Assembly: GCA_905250025.1 (NCBI GenBank)
Contig: CAJNOJ010000012.1
Location: 850,117 to 914,116, forward strand
DNA length: 64,000 nucleotides
From: Adineta ricciae
Lineage: Eukaryota; Rotifera; Eurotatoria; Adinetida; Adinetidae
Direction: 5' to 3'
In this document: in pieces, positions 51,401 through 63,091 of the stretch
How the letters are laid out: the number at the start of each line of letters is the position of its first letter
How positions within the stretch are numbered: position 1 is the first letter of the stretch
Notes under the pieces: generated by a model
Database searches by the model: none
The model's input: only the letters and a program-made list of their open reading frames with translations
Told to the model about the DNA's origin: nothing
Program-made: the position numbers and the translations under genes

Positions 51401-54400
51401 CATCATGGCAAACGATGTTAGTATTGAGCAATGAAATTAAATTAAATGGAGATATGATAGAATTGACGCGAAGAATTTCAATGGCAAATACTGAAGGAGA
51501 AATGGCTGAAGCAGTTTTTGAGATTTGCCGACGAGTGTCAACTAACACCGAATGGAGCGCATTGACCATATGTGAACCGTCCATTCGTAATCTACCATCA
51601 GGTTCATTACTTATTGATGAACGTTTGAAACAAATTCGATCAGTTGTTTCTGAAACAGTGCAAAAGAAAATTGATGCTTGTCTTCATCTTCTTAGCTTAT
51701 CTACAATAGACTCTCAGACTAAAGATGAACAATATGGTTTATTGAATAATATTGTTCCGGCATGGTTGACATTATTTCCCGTAAACTGTGACAAATTACT
51801 GCGTGTGTTCGATGCAATTTCATCTATTCTCAGTTCATTCCATCAGATAGTCAATCATCGACAATTCCTATTGGTCCGAGAGCTCTATACTACAAGTTTG
51901 GCTGTATCATTCTGTGCACTTGCCAATTGCCGACGACATTTTTGTGATGTGATTAGCGCTACCCGGATAATGACATCACCAACAACTACTAACTTGTCAA
52001 TCATTTCTCATATTCGAAAGAATATTAAAAAAGAAGTCGTTCAACTTTCGCCAACATTTGATCCATCACCATTACAATTATTGTCTGCACAAAAACTACC
52101 CTCAACGCAAATCGTACTAAAAGGGCCACACTACTCTGATGAAGTGCGATCTAAAATGAGGAAAGCTGTCGAAAAGTATACCACGAGCCGCGAACGGCCT
52201 CCATATTTGTATCGTTCATCGGATTCGGTTCGCACTACCATTGCTCGATGTTTAGATTCTCGAAAAGAAATACCTCATTGGCACGATGTATTCACAACAT
52301 TTGTTGTTCTCATTCAAAATCAGCCGCCGCCACTCACTGACCAACAAATAAAAGATGGCCAAGGAATTCTTCGTCGTGGTTTGAGATTGTTACGAGATCT
52401 AATTGTCATTAAAAAGCTACTTGAACCAGCATTTGCTAGCACTGGTGTTCAATTTTTAGCTAGAGATCTTGCTCAACTCGAAAGATGCTTCCTCTCGTTG
52501 TCTTTTGACAAATGTAAGCACTTAGGAAGTATTTTACAAGCGTTGAACATCAATATTAGTCGAGTGAAAAGTAGCGTTAAACCAACGTCTTGTTCTATCA
52601 GACCGAATGAGCCTGGTCAACAACAAGAATACGATGGTTTCGAATGTTCATCTGATGTGATAGATTTGATTGAAGGAGTGAATAAGAATGGAAACACCTT
52701 GCTTATGACAGACCATGTACAACTAACAAAAGTTGACTGGCACACCGCATTTAAAATGGAGGAAAGTCAACGTTCGACGGAGAGCCAGAAACAAAATCTG
52801 TACACACGACAGATATCAAAGGCGAGCTCGATCAATGAATCAGATGGGAATAAAACAGTCAGAGCACGAGTAGAAACTCTAGCAAATGCTATGTTATCAG
52901 AATCTACTGCTACCGCAACATTTTCGTCATCTGGCGGACGTATGAGAAAGTCGAATAGAGCAAGCAATATGGCGACAACTGCTACTTTATCAGTTAATTT
53001 TGATTTACAATTGAAAAGCATGCAAGAACAACTAAAGAATCGAACTAATCTCTATGAAATATACAAGAAATCAGAGGAACAAATGACGTTGATAGATTTT
53101 CTGAATCCGCTACCCAATCGTCCAAAACTAGTACCAACGAATAAGTCTGACCGATGGTCATACCAGATGTTAATTGAACTACCGTCGATATCTCGAATGA
53201 TCGATCTTATTAGTCAAGAGTTTCATTCCGGTTGGAATAAATTACTTGCTCATAGTGATCCACTCAAGCAACATGATGTTCGGTGGTGCATTATGATCGA
53301 TAATTCAACTTCAATGATCATTCATCGCCATGCTGTGTATGAAACTCTAACCGTTGTTTTAGAAGTCTTACGTAAACTCGAAAGTAAATTTGCAGTAGCG
53401 CGCTTCGGTGCTCGAACAAATCAAAGACCTTTAAAATATCTTGAAGAAATATTTACTAATGAAGACGGACAATTTATTCTTGAATCTTTGACATTTGACG
53501 AAGGTACATATCCAGCAACAGGATTAGCTAACATTACGCACGACATTTTCGATCGAAAGAAAGATTCAAAATCATCGACTGCAAATGTTCATAAACTTGT
53601 TCTGATGATCACTGATGGCTTAACACAAGAACGTGACAAAACATCTTATTCCGACACAATTCGAAAGAATCAAATACATCTCGGCTTTATGGTCATTGAA
53701 ACTGCGGATGAAAGTAACAGTGAATTATTAATCAAAAACTTACCTGACGTCGAAAGCTGCGTTCTCAAATCAAATGCAATTAGTGACTTACCACGTGAGA
53801 TGTCCAATCTTATGTATAGGCTGCTGGAATCATGTTTGAAAAAAGATTCTACCAAATCCTCCCAATTAACCTTATCAAATATTTGCATTAAACCTCCAGA
53901 AATCAGTCAAGATAACCAACTTCAGCAACATGTATTGGAAACACAATCACGTAACGTTATCAATCCTAATTTATATATAATCAGTAGTCCAACAGCAACT
54001 ATTCCGAAACTAGTAGAGGTAAACTACTTATCATGACGAATAAAATTTTCATCCGATGTGCATTTAGGTTCAATCCCACACCACAAGTTATTTGTCGCGG
54101 AAAAGCCCGTATACTGATTTAGCTACAGAAGGCGTTAAAGAGCTCGACAAGTACTATCGATCACTAAACTTAACATCTGTATTACAAGATGCAGAGAGAG
54201 CTTGGATTGGTGAAGAATTTCGTTTCCTACCATTAATAAACGATATTACAACGGTTCTTGGCGATATTGTCTTTCCGTTGAATAGATTCACGCGCCCTCG
54301 AGCAGCTCTTCATGGCTCATCATTATATCTACCTGGGCTTATGAAAGCAATGACAACGAATTGGAATTACAAGAAAATCTTCAGCAATAAACAAGCTGGT

Positions 54401-56434
54401 GGTCGACGCGATCATGCTGTATGTCTTGTTATTGACGTTTCGACATCTATGCGTGGCTCATTCAGCGCAGAAACTGTTGAGACAATCATAATCCTGATCA
54501 CTAGTCTACAGAAACTAAATATCGATAATTTTGGAATTATTGTCTTTGGTCGCGATGTAAGATTGATTAAAACAAATGAACAACCATGGAGTGCAGCTGT
54601 GATTTATACGTTGATGCAAGAATTGAATTTTAATCGAGATGATGAAAGCAGAGACGCTGATGCACTTGAAGTTGCAATTGACTTGTTAAATCAATGTTCC
54701 ACACGAGGTGAAAAGAAAATATTTATTATAACTGATGGATACGGTACGTGTGGTGCTCGATTACCTCTCGTGCAACAACGTGCGGAACATAATGGAATTG
54801 ATATAGTTGCTATGGCTGTTGGTTATGATTTAGCCAATATCAAAGTTGTGTATAAACGTTATATGCAATGTGCTACTTCATATGGTTTGCCAAAAGCATT
54901 ACGGCGCCTGTTTGAGCATGAACTTCAACTAATTACAACCGAATGGTCCGCAGCACACGGTGATGAAAGTGCAAGTAATCAAGCGAATATCAAAGAGAAA
55001 ACAGACTTATTTGAACGGATTGAAACAAAGAAGATATTTAGTGAACTGGTTCAGTGTTTAACTAATCAACGTGAATCGTTTTTAAAGGATACTAATGATC
55101 TACCATCGCATGTTACCATAGACATTTGTTTTTGTTTGGACTGTACAGGTAGTATGTCACGATGGATCTCAATAGCCAAAGAACAAATGGAATCTATCAT
55201 CGTTAATATTAATCAAAAGATTCAAAAGGAGTATTCGTCAATCAAAGTCCAACTACGTTTTGCTATTGTTGGTTATCGTGATTTGTGTGATGACCCACCA
55301 TTTTTTCCATACGATTTCAGCACCGATACAAATCAAATTATTAAAAATCTTCGAGAATTACCAACGAGCGGTGGTGGTGATATACCCGAAGATGTACTTG
55401 GTGCTCTTGATCGATGTATAAAAATACCAAATTGGAGTTCATCAAGTGCTCGTTTGATTGTTCTTATCACGGATGCACCTGGTCATGGTCTTGAACTCAA
55501 TGATAATCTTGCTATTGACGACCATCGACAAGTAAGAGAAATGTTTGATTTATGTAGGAAATAATATAGGGGTGATTTTTATAAATCTTAGGGTGTTAAC
55601 GAACATACAGTTCAAAGCATTTGTGATCGTTTATTGGTAACAGGTGCTGAAACCGATCTAATTTTTTGCTCGGTCAATAAGGCAGCGACGAAAAAAATGC
55701 ACGATGCATTCGACAAATATTACAAAGAGAAGGAGAAGTTAACACATAAAAAATTTACATCAGTTGATCTGATTGATGAACAACAGCAGCAAGCAAATTC
55801 AAAATTATTACATTTCATCCTCGTACTCGACGAGTCAGGGTCTATGGGCTCACACTGGTCTGAATTGCAAGCAGCGTATAATAAATTTTTAGATCGGCGT
55901 TGCAATGACCAAGGTGTGAACGATCAAATCAGTGTCGTTCTATTTAGTACAGCTGCTCGTATTGTACACGAAAAAAGAACTATCAGTGATGCTCGCCAGC
56001 TACCTAATCCAACACTTAAAGATACATCCTATTCAGTTGGACTATCCAAAGCAAAAGAAATTATCATCAGAGATACAACGACGTCATCTATTGTAATGAT
56101 ATTCATGTCGGATGGGGCTAACCGTGATAAAAGCAATCCGTCCCACACAATGGGTGAACTGATCACACAATGCAGAACGAATAATCACAAGTTTATTTGC
56201 CACACAGTTGGTTTTGGCATTGGTATTCAACCTGGAAGTGGAGAAGCAGAATTACTTGCTAATATGGCATCGAAAACTGGAGGTCAGACATTTACGCCAC
56301 GTGATGGTGTACAATTGGCCGGAGTATTTGACACAATTGCAGCGAATTCAACTACCAGTGACGCTCTACTCGCACGCTTTGCGGAGTTTCTTTCACATCA
56401 TATTCATAAAAAAATAATAACTGACTATTTCTAA
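30436..56434 (+). CDS. Giant midasin-related protein: six AAA modules, ASH-like domains, four VWA domains (~8,595 aa)
   Basis: Five exons: 30436-30648, 30704-30849, 30897-54018, 54068-55531 and 55592-56434. All junctions are GT-AG, the sum is 25,788 nt, and the third exon alone is 23,122 nt. The start is the first ATG, with continuous coding after it. Residues about 1-780: helical region, unassigned. About 800-3,200: six dynein/midasin-type AAA modules. About 3,200-5,850: helical, with charged coiled coils at 41.5-41.8 and 44.6-44.9 kb. About 5,870-6,450: ASH/MSP-like beta-sandwiches. About 7,580 to the end: four VWA domains. Midasin has the six AAA modules and a C-terminal MIDAS (VWA) domain with DNS-x-SM, matched here by DNSTSM. 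It is, however, near 5,000 aa, lacks ASH domains and has only one VWA. So this is a relative with a new architecture, probably an ATP-driven remodeller that grips a partner through VWA metal sites. Target unknown. Confidence 0.85.
32890..40200 (+). other. Six tandem AAA modules of the giant protein
   Basis: Walker A sites: 32977-33000 GETGVGKS, 34363-34386 GVEGCGKS, 35320-35343 GAAAVGKT, 36217-36237 GPTACKT, 38185-38208 GPPGIGKT and 39229-39252 GDVCSRKS. Walker B cores in order: FDELN, LDNLN, ADEFN, LEDLN, FDELN and LDNIN. Modules 1, 3 and 5 keep the catalytic DE pair; 2, 4 and 6 do not. Module 4 lacks one Walker A residue and module 6 has Arg in place of Gly. Sensor-type strands (ATQNPSTG, ATMNPSTIGG, TTANLN) and LS..L.NRF Arg-finger stretches follow. 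Module 4 carries a long acidic Ser/Asn-rich insert at about 36.5-37.1 kb. Confidence 0.88.
48150..49900 (+). other. ASH/MSP-like beta-sandwich region of the giant protein
   Basis: This stretch is rich in beta-strand patterns. It has repeated elements typical of ASH/MSP (HYDIN-type) domains: PAIVNFDTVLSG, EIDFGPVACGS and IGMIEVGSVLKEK. Each is followed by an RNIGQK- or KNLLP-type asparagine turn and a later I-x-F-x-P or Y-N-P-T element (IVFEPSD, LTYNPTS). At least three domains are likely. In other proteins ASH domains bind microtubule or ciliary partners; here the role is unknown. Confidence 0.55.
53270..56330 (+). other. Four tandem VWA domains at the C-terminus of the giant protein
   Basis: VWA1 (53.28-53.83 kb): IMIDNSTSM with LMITDGL, nearest the midasin MIDAS domain. 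VWA2 (54.41-54.90 kb): LVIDVSTSMRGS with IITDGYG. VWA3 (55.11-55.50 kb): FCLDCTGSMSRW with LITDAPGHG, like VWA domains of alpha-kinase VwkA-type proteins. VWA4 (55.81-56.33 kb): LVLDESGSMGSHW with FMSDGA. All four keep D-x-(S/T)-x-S, so each may bind a divalent metal and ligand. Introns of about 50-60 nt separate VWA1 from VWA2 and VWA3 from VWA4. Confidence 0.88.
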
Positions 56435-56920
56435 GGCAATACCTTTTCATTATACTTCTTTTATCCTTACATTGCTTACCAAATATAATCACGAAACTAA
56501 AGAGTGAAGAATGGCTGGTTTTTTTTATATAGGACTCTCTTTAATGTCAATGTAAGGTAGAAACAGAATCATAAGTCTTTCACAGGGTCAAATTAATCAT
56601 TTTATATATAGCGAACAGATGTGCTGTGCGAACATTTTCGTCGAATATATCACGCTGTCGAAATAATTTTGATCGTTTTCAGTCAAATTAAGGAGAAAGA
56701 ATTCGTACTGCAGTTCGCATGAAAAAAGGTATCAGACAAGGTTTTCATGAAAACGCCAATTGGGACGGAATCGTAAATCATTGCTACAAATACCTATTTT
56801 GTATAAATATTGACTCTTATTAACCATGTGAAACTGTGAGAAGTATGAATTTTTTTATTATTACAACCGAGATGAGCCGAGTGGAAAAATAAGAATTTTT
56901 ATTTATGATGTCTCCAGCAA
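56435..56920. other. Intergenic between convergent giant and NHL genes
   Basis: About 490 bp of AT-rich sequence with no supported gene. It should hold both 3' UTRs. Confidence 0.5.
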
Positions 56921-58273
56921 CTACATGTCAGACTGCTTTAAATCGAATCGCATAACTCGACGATTGATATATTCGGAAACGTACAGATTCCCGTCCAAAT
57001 CACATGCTACATCGTATGGACCATAAACTTGATTTGTCTCATTTCCTTCACCATTTTCACCAACAACAATCTCACCTTCTTGATCTCCTTCCCGCCATCG
57101 CATGACTCGATGGTTGCCCCAATCTGCAATATAAATTTGATTCCACAGATCGACAAAAAGACCTTGAGGATGAAATAATTCATTTACACTACCGCCTCGC
57201 CCATTTCCGCCAGCAACAACATATCCTTTTCGAGCACCTTTCAACCATTTCATTACACGATGATTGTTATAGTCTGAAACGTAAACCGATTGCTTCTCAT
57301 CGACGAACAGATACGTGGGAAGACTGAATTGATTCAGTTGACTTCCTTGCCCATTTCCTCCAGCAACCAATGCTCCTTCCTTTTCTCCAATTGTCCATTG
57401 TCTCACTTCGTTCTTCACAGTATCGGAAACATACAGGTATCCATATTTATCCATCGCTAATCCAAAACAATCGATATTCTCGATAAGAACTCGTTGATTT
57501 TGATCATTAAACCATTGAACTATTCGTCTGTTATCTCGATCAGCAATAATCAGTGACTGACTCTGTTGATCAAACATCGCAGATGTCGGATATGCTAATT
57601 GATTGATTCTGTCTCCTAGACCATTTCCGCCTGCGACGACTCGGCCATTATTTTCATTGTACTTCCATTCAACGATACGATGATTCCACTCATCAGTAAT
57701 AAACATCGTTTTCTTTTCGTCGACAAAAATATGTATAGGAACAGAAAGTTGATCTAAGCTTTCTCCTCCACCCTTCCCTCCCGCAACTATCGTTCCATGT
57801 TGTTCAAATTTCATTCCTACAGAAATACAAATTATCAAATTTTGAATTTGATTAACGAAGATAACTTAATCACTAGACACTTACCTGGCATGACAGAATT
57901 CATGGTAGTTACGGTACTCGTACTTGTTGTTGTAGTACTTTTCACTATTCATAAATAAAGATCATTGATTTATTCATTGATTTAGTTATTTTCTAGTTAC
58001 CGGATTGCATCGATGGACATAGATCTTGTTCAGCCATCGCTAGCGGATAGCACACGGGATGATCAGCACATCGAGTGTGATGAACACATATATGGTCAGA
58101 ATCAGAGCAGTCTAGCGAGGGTCCACAGGGCTGAAGTTCATCACAAGACTGCCAGAGAAAAGCACAAATACCAATATTATTCGCACCAGCCATTGGAAAG
58201 CATCCACAGGCACCGTTACCTGAACATTCCTCATATGCAGACGTTGTCTTACATATTTGAGAGTCTACTGGAA
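56921..58273 (-). CDS. 8-Cys module / Thr linker / six-bladed NHL propeller protein (5' end missing)
   Basis: Exons 58001-58273, 57885-57944 and 56921-57816, all joined in phase 1. The first is the same 273-nt Cys-rich exon type as at 407-679 (CGCFPMAGA, CVHHTRC, PVCYP). The second is a 20-codon Thr/Ser linker (STTTTSTSTVTT). The third codes for six NHL repeats with the core VAGGNGxGxxxNQLxxP, then FVDxxxxxYVxDxxNHRVxxW, enough for one closed beta-propeller. The third repeat has lost the Gly-rich turn. The start exon with signal peptide is not identified; it should lie to the right of 58273, before an acceptor at 58274-58275. Probably a secreted binding protein; ligand unknown. Confidence 0.8.
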
Positions 58274-58932
58274 CTATTATATGATAAAGTAATGTCGACG
58301 GATATACAATGTCAAATAGTAAACAAACCTGCAAAACTAAAATTAAAAAAAAGAAAATTTCGTGTCAAGAAAGAAATAAAACGAAAAGCTAAAATTAAAT
58401 ACCTCATGAGAAGAAAAATAAAAAGAACGCTGATTGTTATCATCATCGGTTGACTTTGAATGAGATATAGTATCTTCCACGAAATATGCACGTTACTCTG
58501 AATATATAGACACTAGTTATCTATTTTACGTACGATGACGAGAGAGAGTTGTATAATCCTCCAATGATTGGAAACACGATACTACTGTTTTGCATTCTTT
58601 CTAATGTAATCTCATAGTAAATGAAAAAGTGTAATGATCAGCGATAGCGTGGTTTATAGTCTTTGACAATCAATATAAAAGGAGAATACGTCATAATTCT
58701 GTACGAAAATACGGCTATGAGTCTATCGTCTTGTTCATCACCCTTATGCGCATCATATTTTTAATCAAATTAATTGATCCACCTCCACATACTCCAAATA
58801 ACTATCATAATGAGGTGTATTCGTGAATATATATACTTAAACATCAGCCATGTTTCTTTCAAATAAAATCCTACATGTGAACTTGCAAATTGTATCTGAC
58901 TGAAGTCATTAAAAAAGTTCTTCCTTTCCAAC
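58274..58932. other. Intergenic; first exon of the NHL gene may be here
   Basis: AT-rich. The missing 5' exon of the minus-strand NHL gene should be in this stretch, but no signal-peptide exon with a matching phase-1 donor could be fixed. Confidence 0.45.
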
Positions 58933-59169
58933 ATGTTGAATACCATGAATAGCTCGTACGACAATACATCAACGCTGTCTACTACCCGTTTTTGTTCGAT
59001 GAAGTTTTGGTTCTACACTGTATTTCTCATTTCGTCGATTGTCTGTACGTTCTTACTCATCTATTACCTTCTTTTTGACCGAAGACTCCGTCATGCTCTC
59101 GGCAATCATGCTATTCTTATTATTTCGATTTCTTGGTCTTGTCTGACAGTCACTCGATTTTCAATGTAA
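58933..59169 (+). pseudogene. Truncated 7TM receptor fragment
   Basis: 78 codons open with a glycosylated N-terminus (NSS, NTS). TM1 follows, then the YYLLFDRRLRHALGNHAILI loop-TM2 start, closely matching the intact GPCR at 16436-17422. The frame stops within TM2. No continuation is found in any frame to 59590. A 5' relic of a duplicated receptor is the simplest reading. Confidence 0.65.
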
Positions 59170-59591
59170 TGTTGCTCGGTGGACAACACACGTCATATGA
59201 CACTATTTTACACTCTAACATTAATAGTCAGAAATCTATGCTACAAGACTACGGCATGAAATTGTGACTCAATTATATTGTCATTTTCGCATCTGCCATG
59301 CATTGATGTATACAACAGACCTCCACTCAAAAACACAACTAATTATCCTGACAAGTCACTTGATCATACAGCAGAACGTGTCGTACATGCTAAATATAAG
59401 GAATGCATGTGATGAATAATCATCTGTAAGCATCTTAATTTTTAATTCGTTTCCAAATAAGTTTTCTATGTCGTCAGCTGAGCTCGTTCATGTGATATTG
59501 CTTCTTAATAGAAATATAATGCTGTAGTCACAGTACATTTTGCTCAATTATGATATAAAAAACACTTGCAAACAACGATCGTAAAGTCACT
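59170..59591. other. Intergenic upstream of the P-type ATPase
   Basis: No gene seen. A TATAAAA at 59554-59560 lies only 32 bp before the ATPase start codon, too close for a normal TATA box unless the 5' UTR is almost absent. Confidence 0.4.
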
Positions 59592-62500
59592 ATGAATACA
59601 TCTCAACTTCCACAAGACATTCACAAAATTCCGTTGACTGATCTCTTTCAACACCTTCACACCAATCCTCTCACTGGTTTGTCGAATAGTTTTGTACGTA
59701 AAGCAAAAGCTCACTACGGTAGGAATAGTATTCCACAGCCAAAACAAGCAGTTTACAATTGGCTTCTATTGAAACGATTGATCACACCTTTCAGTTTGGT
59801 TCTTTGGCTAGCTGGTATACTGGCAATTCTCGCCTACAAACCGCTCGGAGCATCGACGCCATCGACTACAACTTTGGGAGTCGGCATCGTCATTTTCCTC
59901 GTGATCATCTGTAATGCTGTTCTGAACGTTTATCAACGAGTGAAATCGATTAAGATTGTCGCGTCGTTCTCAAAATTATTGCCGACCGGTGCGACGGTTC
60001 GACGCGATGGGATTGAACAACAGATTAATGTTAGTGAGATCGTTCCAGGCGATATTATTTTAATACGAACGGGCGATAAACTACCAGCCGACTGTCGTTT
60101 CTTCGTTTGCAATGAACTCGAAGTAAAGATGCCTTTCTTTTTACTGCGTTTTTTCTTTAAAAATATTTGTAGATAAGCACATCGGACATGACTGGCGAAT
60201 CGAAGCTCATTACAACCACGGTTCAATCGACCAACGACAATTTCATGGAATCTACGAACATCGGATTTTATTCATCTCTCGTGGTGCAAGGTGCAGGCGA
60301 AGCAGTCGTTATCGCGATAGGTGAAAATACGGTTCTGGGCAAAATGTCTCAAATAACACAAAGCAATCATGACGATAGAACCACAGATTTGGATCGCGTT
60401 GTCAATCGTTTTGTCCTACACATCGTCATCGCTGCTATCATCTGTGTCATCTTTCTATGGATCACGTGGGCAGCATGGCTTAGATATGCTCATCCCGCTT
60501 TTGTATCTGCAACTGACAATGTTTTAAATTCGGTTGGTTTGATTATTAGTTTCTTACCTTTTAATCTGGCATCAGCGATTACTATCGGTAAGTGATCTTA
60601 TGTAATAGGAAGATAGTCTCTGTCAAGATCTTCTTTTCAGTATTAACAATAGTGGCTAGACAATTGTATCAACATCGCATATTAGTCAATAGTTTGCAAA
60701 TTGTTGAGAAGTTCAATTCAGTTTCGGTGATTACAACAGACAAAACAGGCACGTTAACCGAGAGTAAGATGACAGTCACCAATATACTTTGGGACATCGA
60801 TGGTGAATATAGAATTATTCAAGAAGATCAAATGGCGCAGACATTGAGACCATCAAGGATCCATTTCATGACGACAGGAAGAGTATCTCCACTAGTAGAC
60901 AAACGCTCGCCTGACTTGAAAATAAGAGTATTGGATGATCTTTTACTGGGTGCTGCTTTATGCAATGATGCTAGCACACATCTCGTAAACGATACATCTG
61001 CAACGAATGCGGACTTACGGCTCGTTGGTAATCCTGTCGATACAGCCTTGTACAATCTATGCGTTTATCATTATCATATGGATATCAATGAAATACGTTG
61101 TTTGAATGCACGTATAAAAACGTTCGCATTCAATTCAACGAATAAATTTATGATTTCGGCCAATCGAGTTGAACTGTCCGATGGTGAGCGCATGGTTCTA
61201 GTGACAATGAAAGGTGCGTCGGACAATACACTGCAACGATGCTCATCATATAAAACGAGTGATAATCGAATTTTACCATTAACACCTGAGATAAGAGAAA
61301 AACTATGCCATCGACAAGAACGATTAGGTAAGAGAAAAAGAGATTAACCTGAACATTCTGCACGTGACTATTTCAAGGTAACAACAGCCATCGCGTGATC
61401 GCTATGTGTCAACAAACGTTCACACAAGTGCAGTATGATTATATGATGCAACAATACGAAGCACGCCGTCGTTTTCGAACTGCCACTGACGAAGACCTGA
61501 ATGGTTTTCCAACAAATAAGTATTGCTTTATTGGCTTCTTTTCATTATTTGATCCACCTCGTACCGATGTGTCTGATTCGATCCTGAAAATTCGCGCTGC
61601 ACACATTCGTGTAGCGATGATTACTGGCGATCATCCAACAACAGCGAAAGCGATCAGCAAACAAGTGAATATCTTATCATCAGGAATCTCGAAAACGAAT
61701 GGCATCGATACATTCAAAATCGAGCAAAACGAACGAAAACAAACGATTTTCCAACTGTATCGTAACGAAACATTTTTGCAATGCCATGCCACTGATACAT
61801 TGATATCATTGACTGTTGAAAATAACAACGACGATGTTCCCAGCAAGATGCCATGGTATAGGCGATGGCATTCATCGCCACATGCGAAACAGCGCACAAT
61901 TCCCTATGCAGTTATCGTGAGTTGAGATCAATGATATTTGTATCTCTTATGGTTAATTATATTCTAGGTGAACGGTTCACAAATTGATTACATGGACGAG
62001 TTCATGTGGAATTGGGTATTATCACATGAAGAGCTTATCTTTGCTCGAACGTCACCTGAACAGAAATTGCGTATCATCGTGGAATTTCAACGACGAGAGG
62101 AAATAGTCGCAGCTGTCGGTGATGGAACTAACGATGCGCCATCACTGAAATGTGCCGATATCGGCATTGCCATGCAATCAGGTGCCAATGTTTCGAAAGA
62201 AGCGAGCGATATGATTCTAGTAGACAATCGCTTTTCGTCCATCATCTCAGCAATTGAAACCGGCCGCGTCCTTAGCGATAATCTAAAAAAAGTCATCATG
62301 TACTTACTACCAGCAGGTAAATATCAAACTAAATCGATACGATTGAATGTCGAATCTACCTTATTTACTTTTCAGGTACTTGGTCAGAACTTTGGCCGGT
62401 GATTTTTAATATTTGGCTGGGCATTCCGTTGTCCCTTTCAGCATTTCTAGCTATAATGCTATGCATGTTGAATGATATGATCATTTCACTTGCCATGGTG

Positions 62501-63091
62501 ACCGAGAAGCCTGAAACAGACGTCATGACCCGACATCCGTCGTCGAAAAAGACCAATTCTTTAGTTAATTGGAAATTGATCGTCCATGCATATCTCTTCA
62601 TCGGCAATCTTGAATGTTTTGCTGCCTTTTTCTGCTATTGTTACTATTGGATCGATAATGGAGTATCATTCTATTCGTTTCTGTTCACCTATGAAAATTT
62701 CGGTGTCAAACCACTAACAACACTGGACTCAAATGATTTACACGACATGATCAATGTCGCTCAGTCGATATATTATTGTGCCTTGTGTACTCTTCAAATG
62801 TTTAATTTCTTCGCTACACGAACACGATACGCATCGATTTTTCAACAGAATCCTATTTGGGGCGAACGTCGAAATTTGTATGGACTAGGCGGTATAGCCG
62901 CGTCGGTTGTTGTTCAGTTGATTCTCACACAAGTATCTTGGTTCAATCAAATATTTTCCACTGCACCCGTACCAGTCAAATATGTCTTACCTGCAGTTGG
63001 CTTTGGTTCTCTTTGGTTAGTCATTGATGAACTCCGAAAACTGTGTATCCGTCGATATCCTCATAGTGTTGTTGCGAGAATTGCTTGGTAG
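59592..63091 (+). CDS. P-type ATPase, Na,K/H,K-like (P2C) with altered ion site
   Basis: Six exons (59592-60122, 60173-60587, 60641-61327, 61378-61916, 61968-62316, 62376-63091) give 1,078 aa in frame. Visible: N-terminal cation-ATPase domain (GLSNSFVRKAKAHYG), actuator loop DMTGES, phosphorylation site DKTGTLT, nucleotide-binding KGASD, MITGDHP and hinge GDGTNDAPSLK. After M5, the NDM and the acidic EKPETDVM loop and four C-terminal membrane segments match Na,K-ATPase alpha. Odd: the M4 motif PEGL of ion-pumping P2 ATPases reads PFNL, so the ion-coordinating Glu is missing. The M6 DLGTDM equivalent reads CMLNDM, losing one Asp. Transport specificity is therefore doubtful. It could pump another ion or lipid-like substrate, or be a regulatory paralogue. 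Confidence 0.85.

Noticed and set aside
30436..56434. Reading the giant gene as canonical midasin or as a dynein heavy chain
   Set aside because: The length, ASH-like region and three extra VWA domains do not fit midasin. There is no dynein stalk or microtubule-binding domain between modules 4 and 5, and dynein lacks VWA domains.
59554..59560. TATAAAA upstream of the P-type ATPase
   Set aside because: It is only 32 bp from the start codon, leaving virtually no 5' UTR; chance occurrence is likely in AT-rich DNA.
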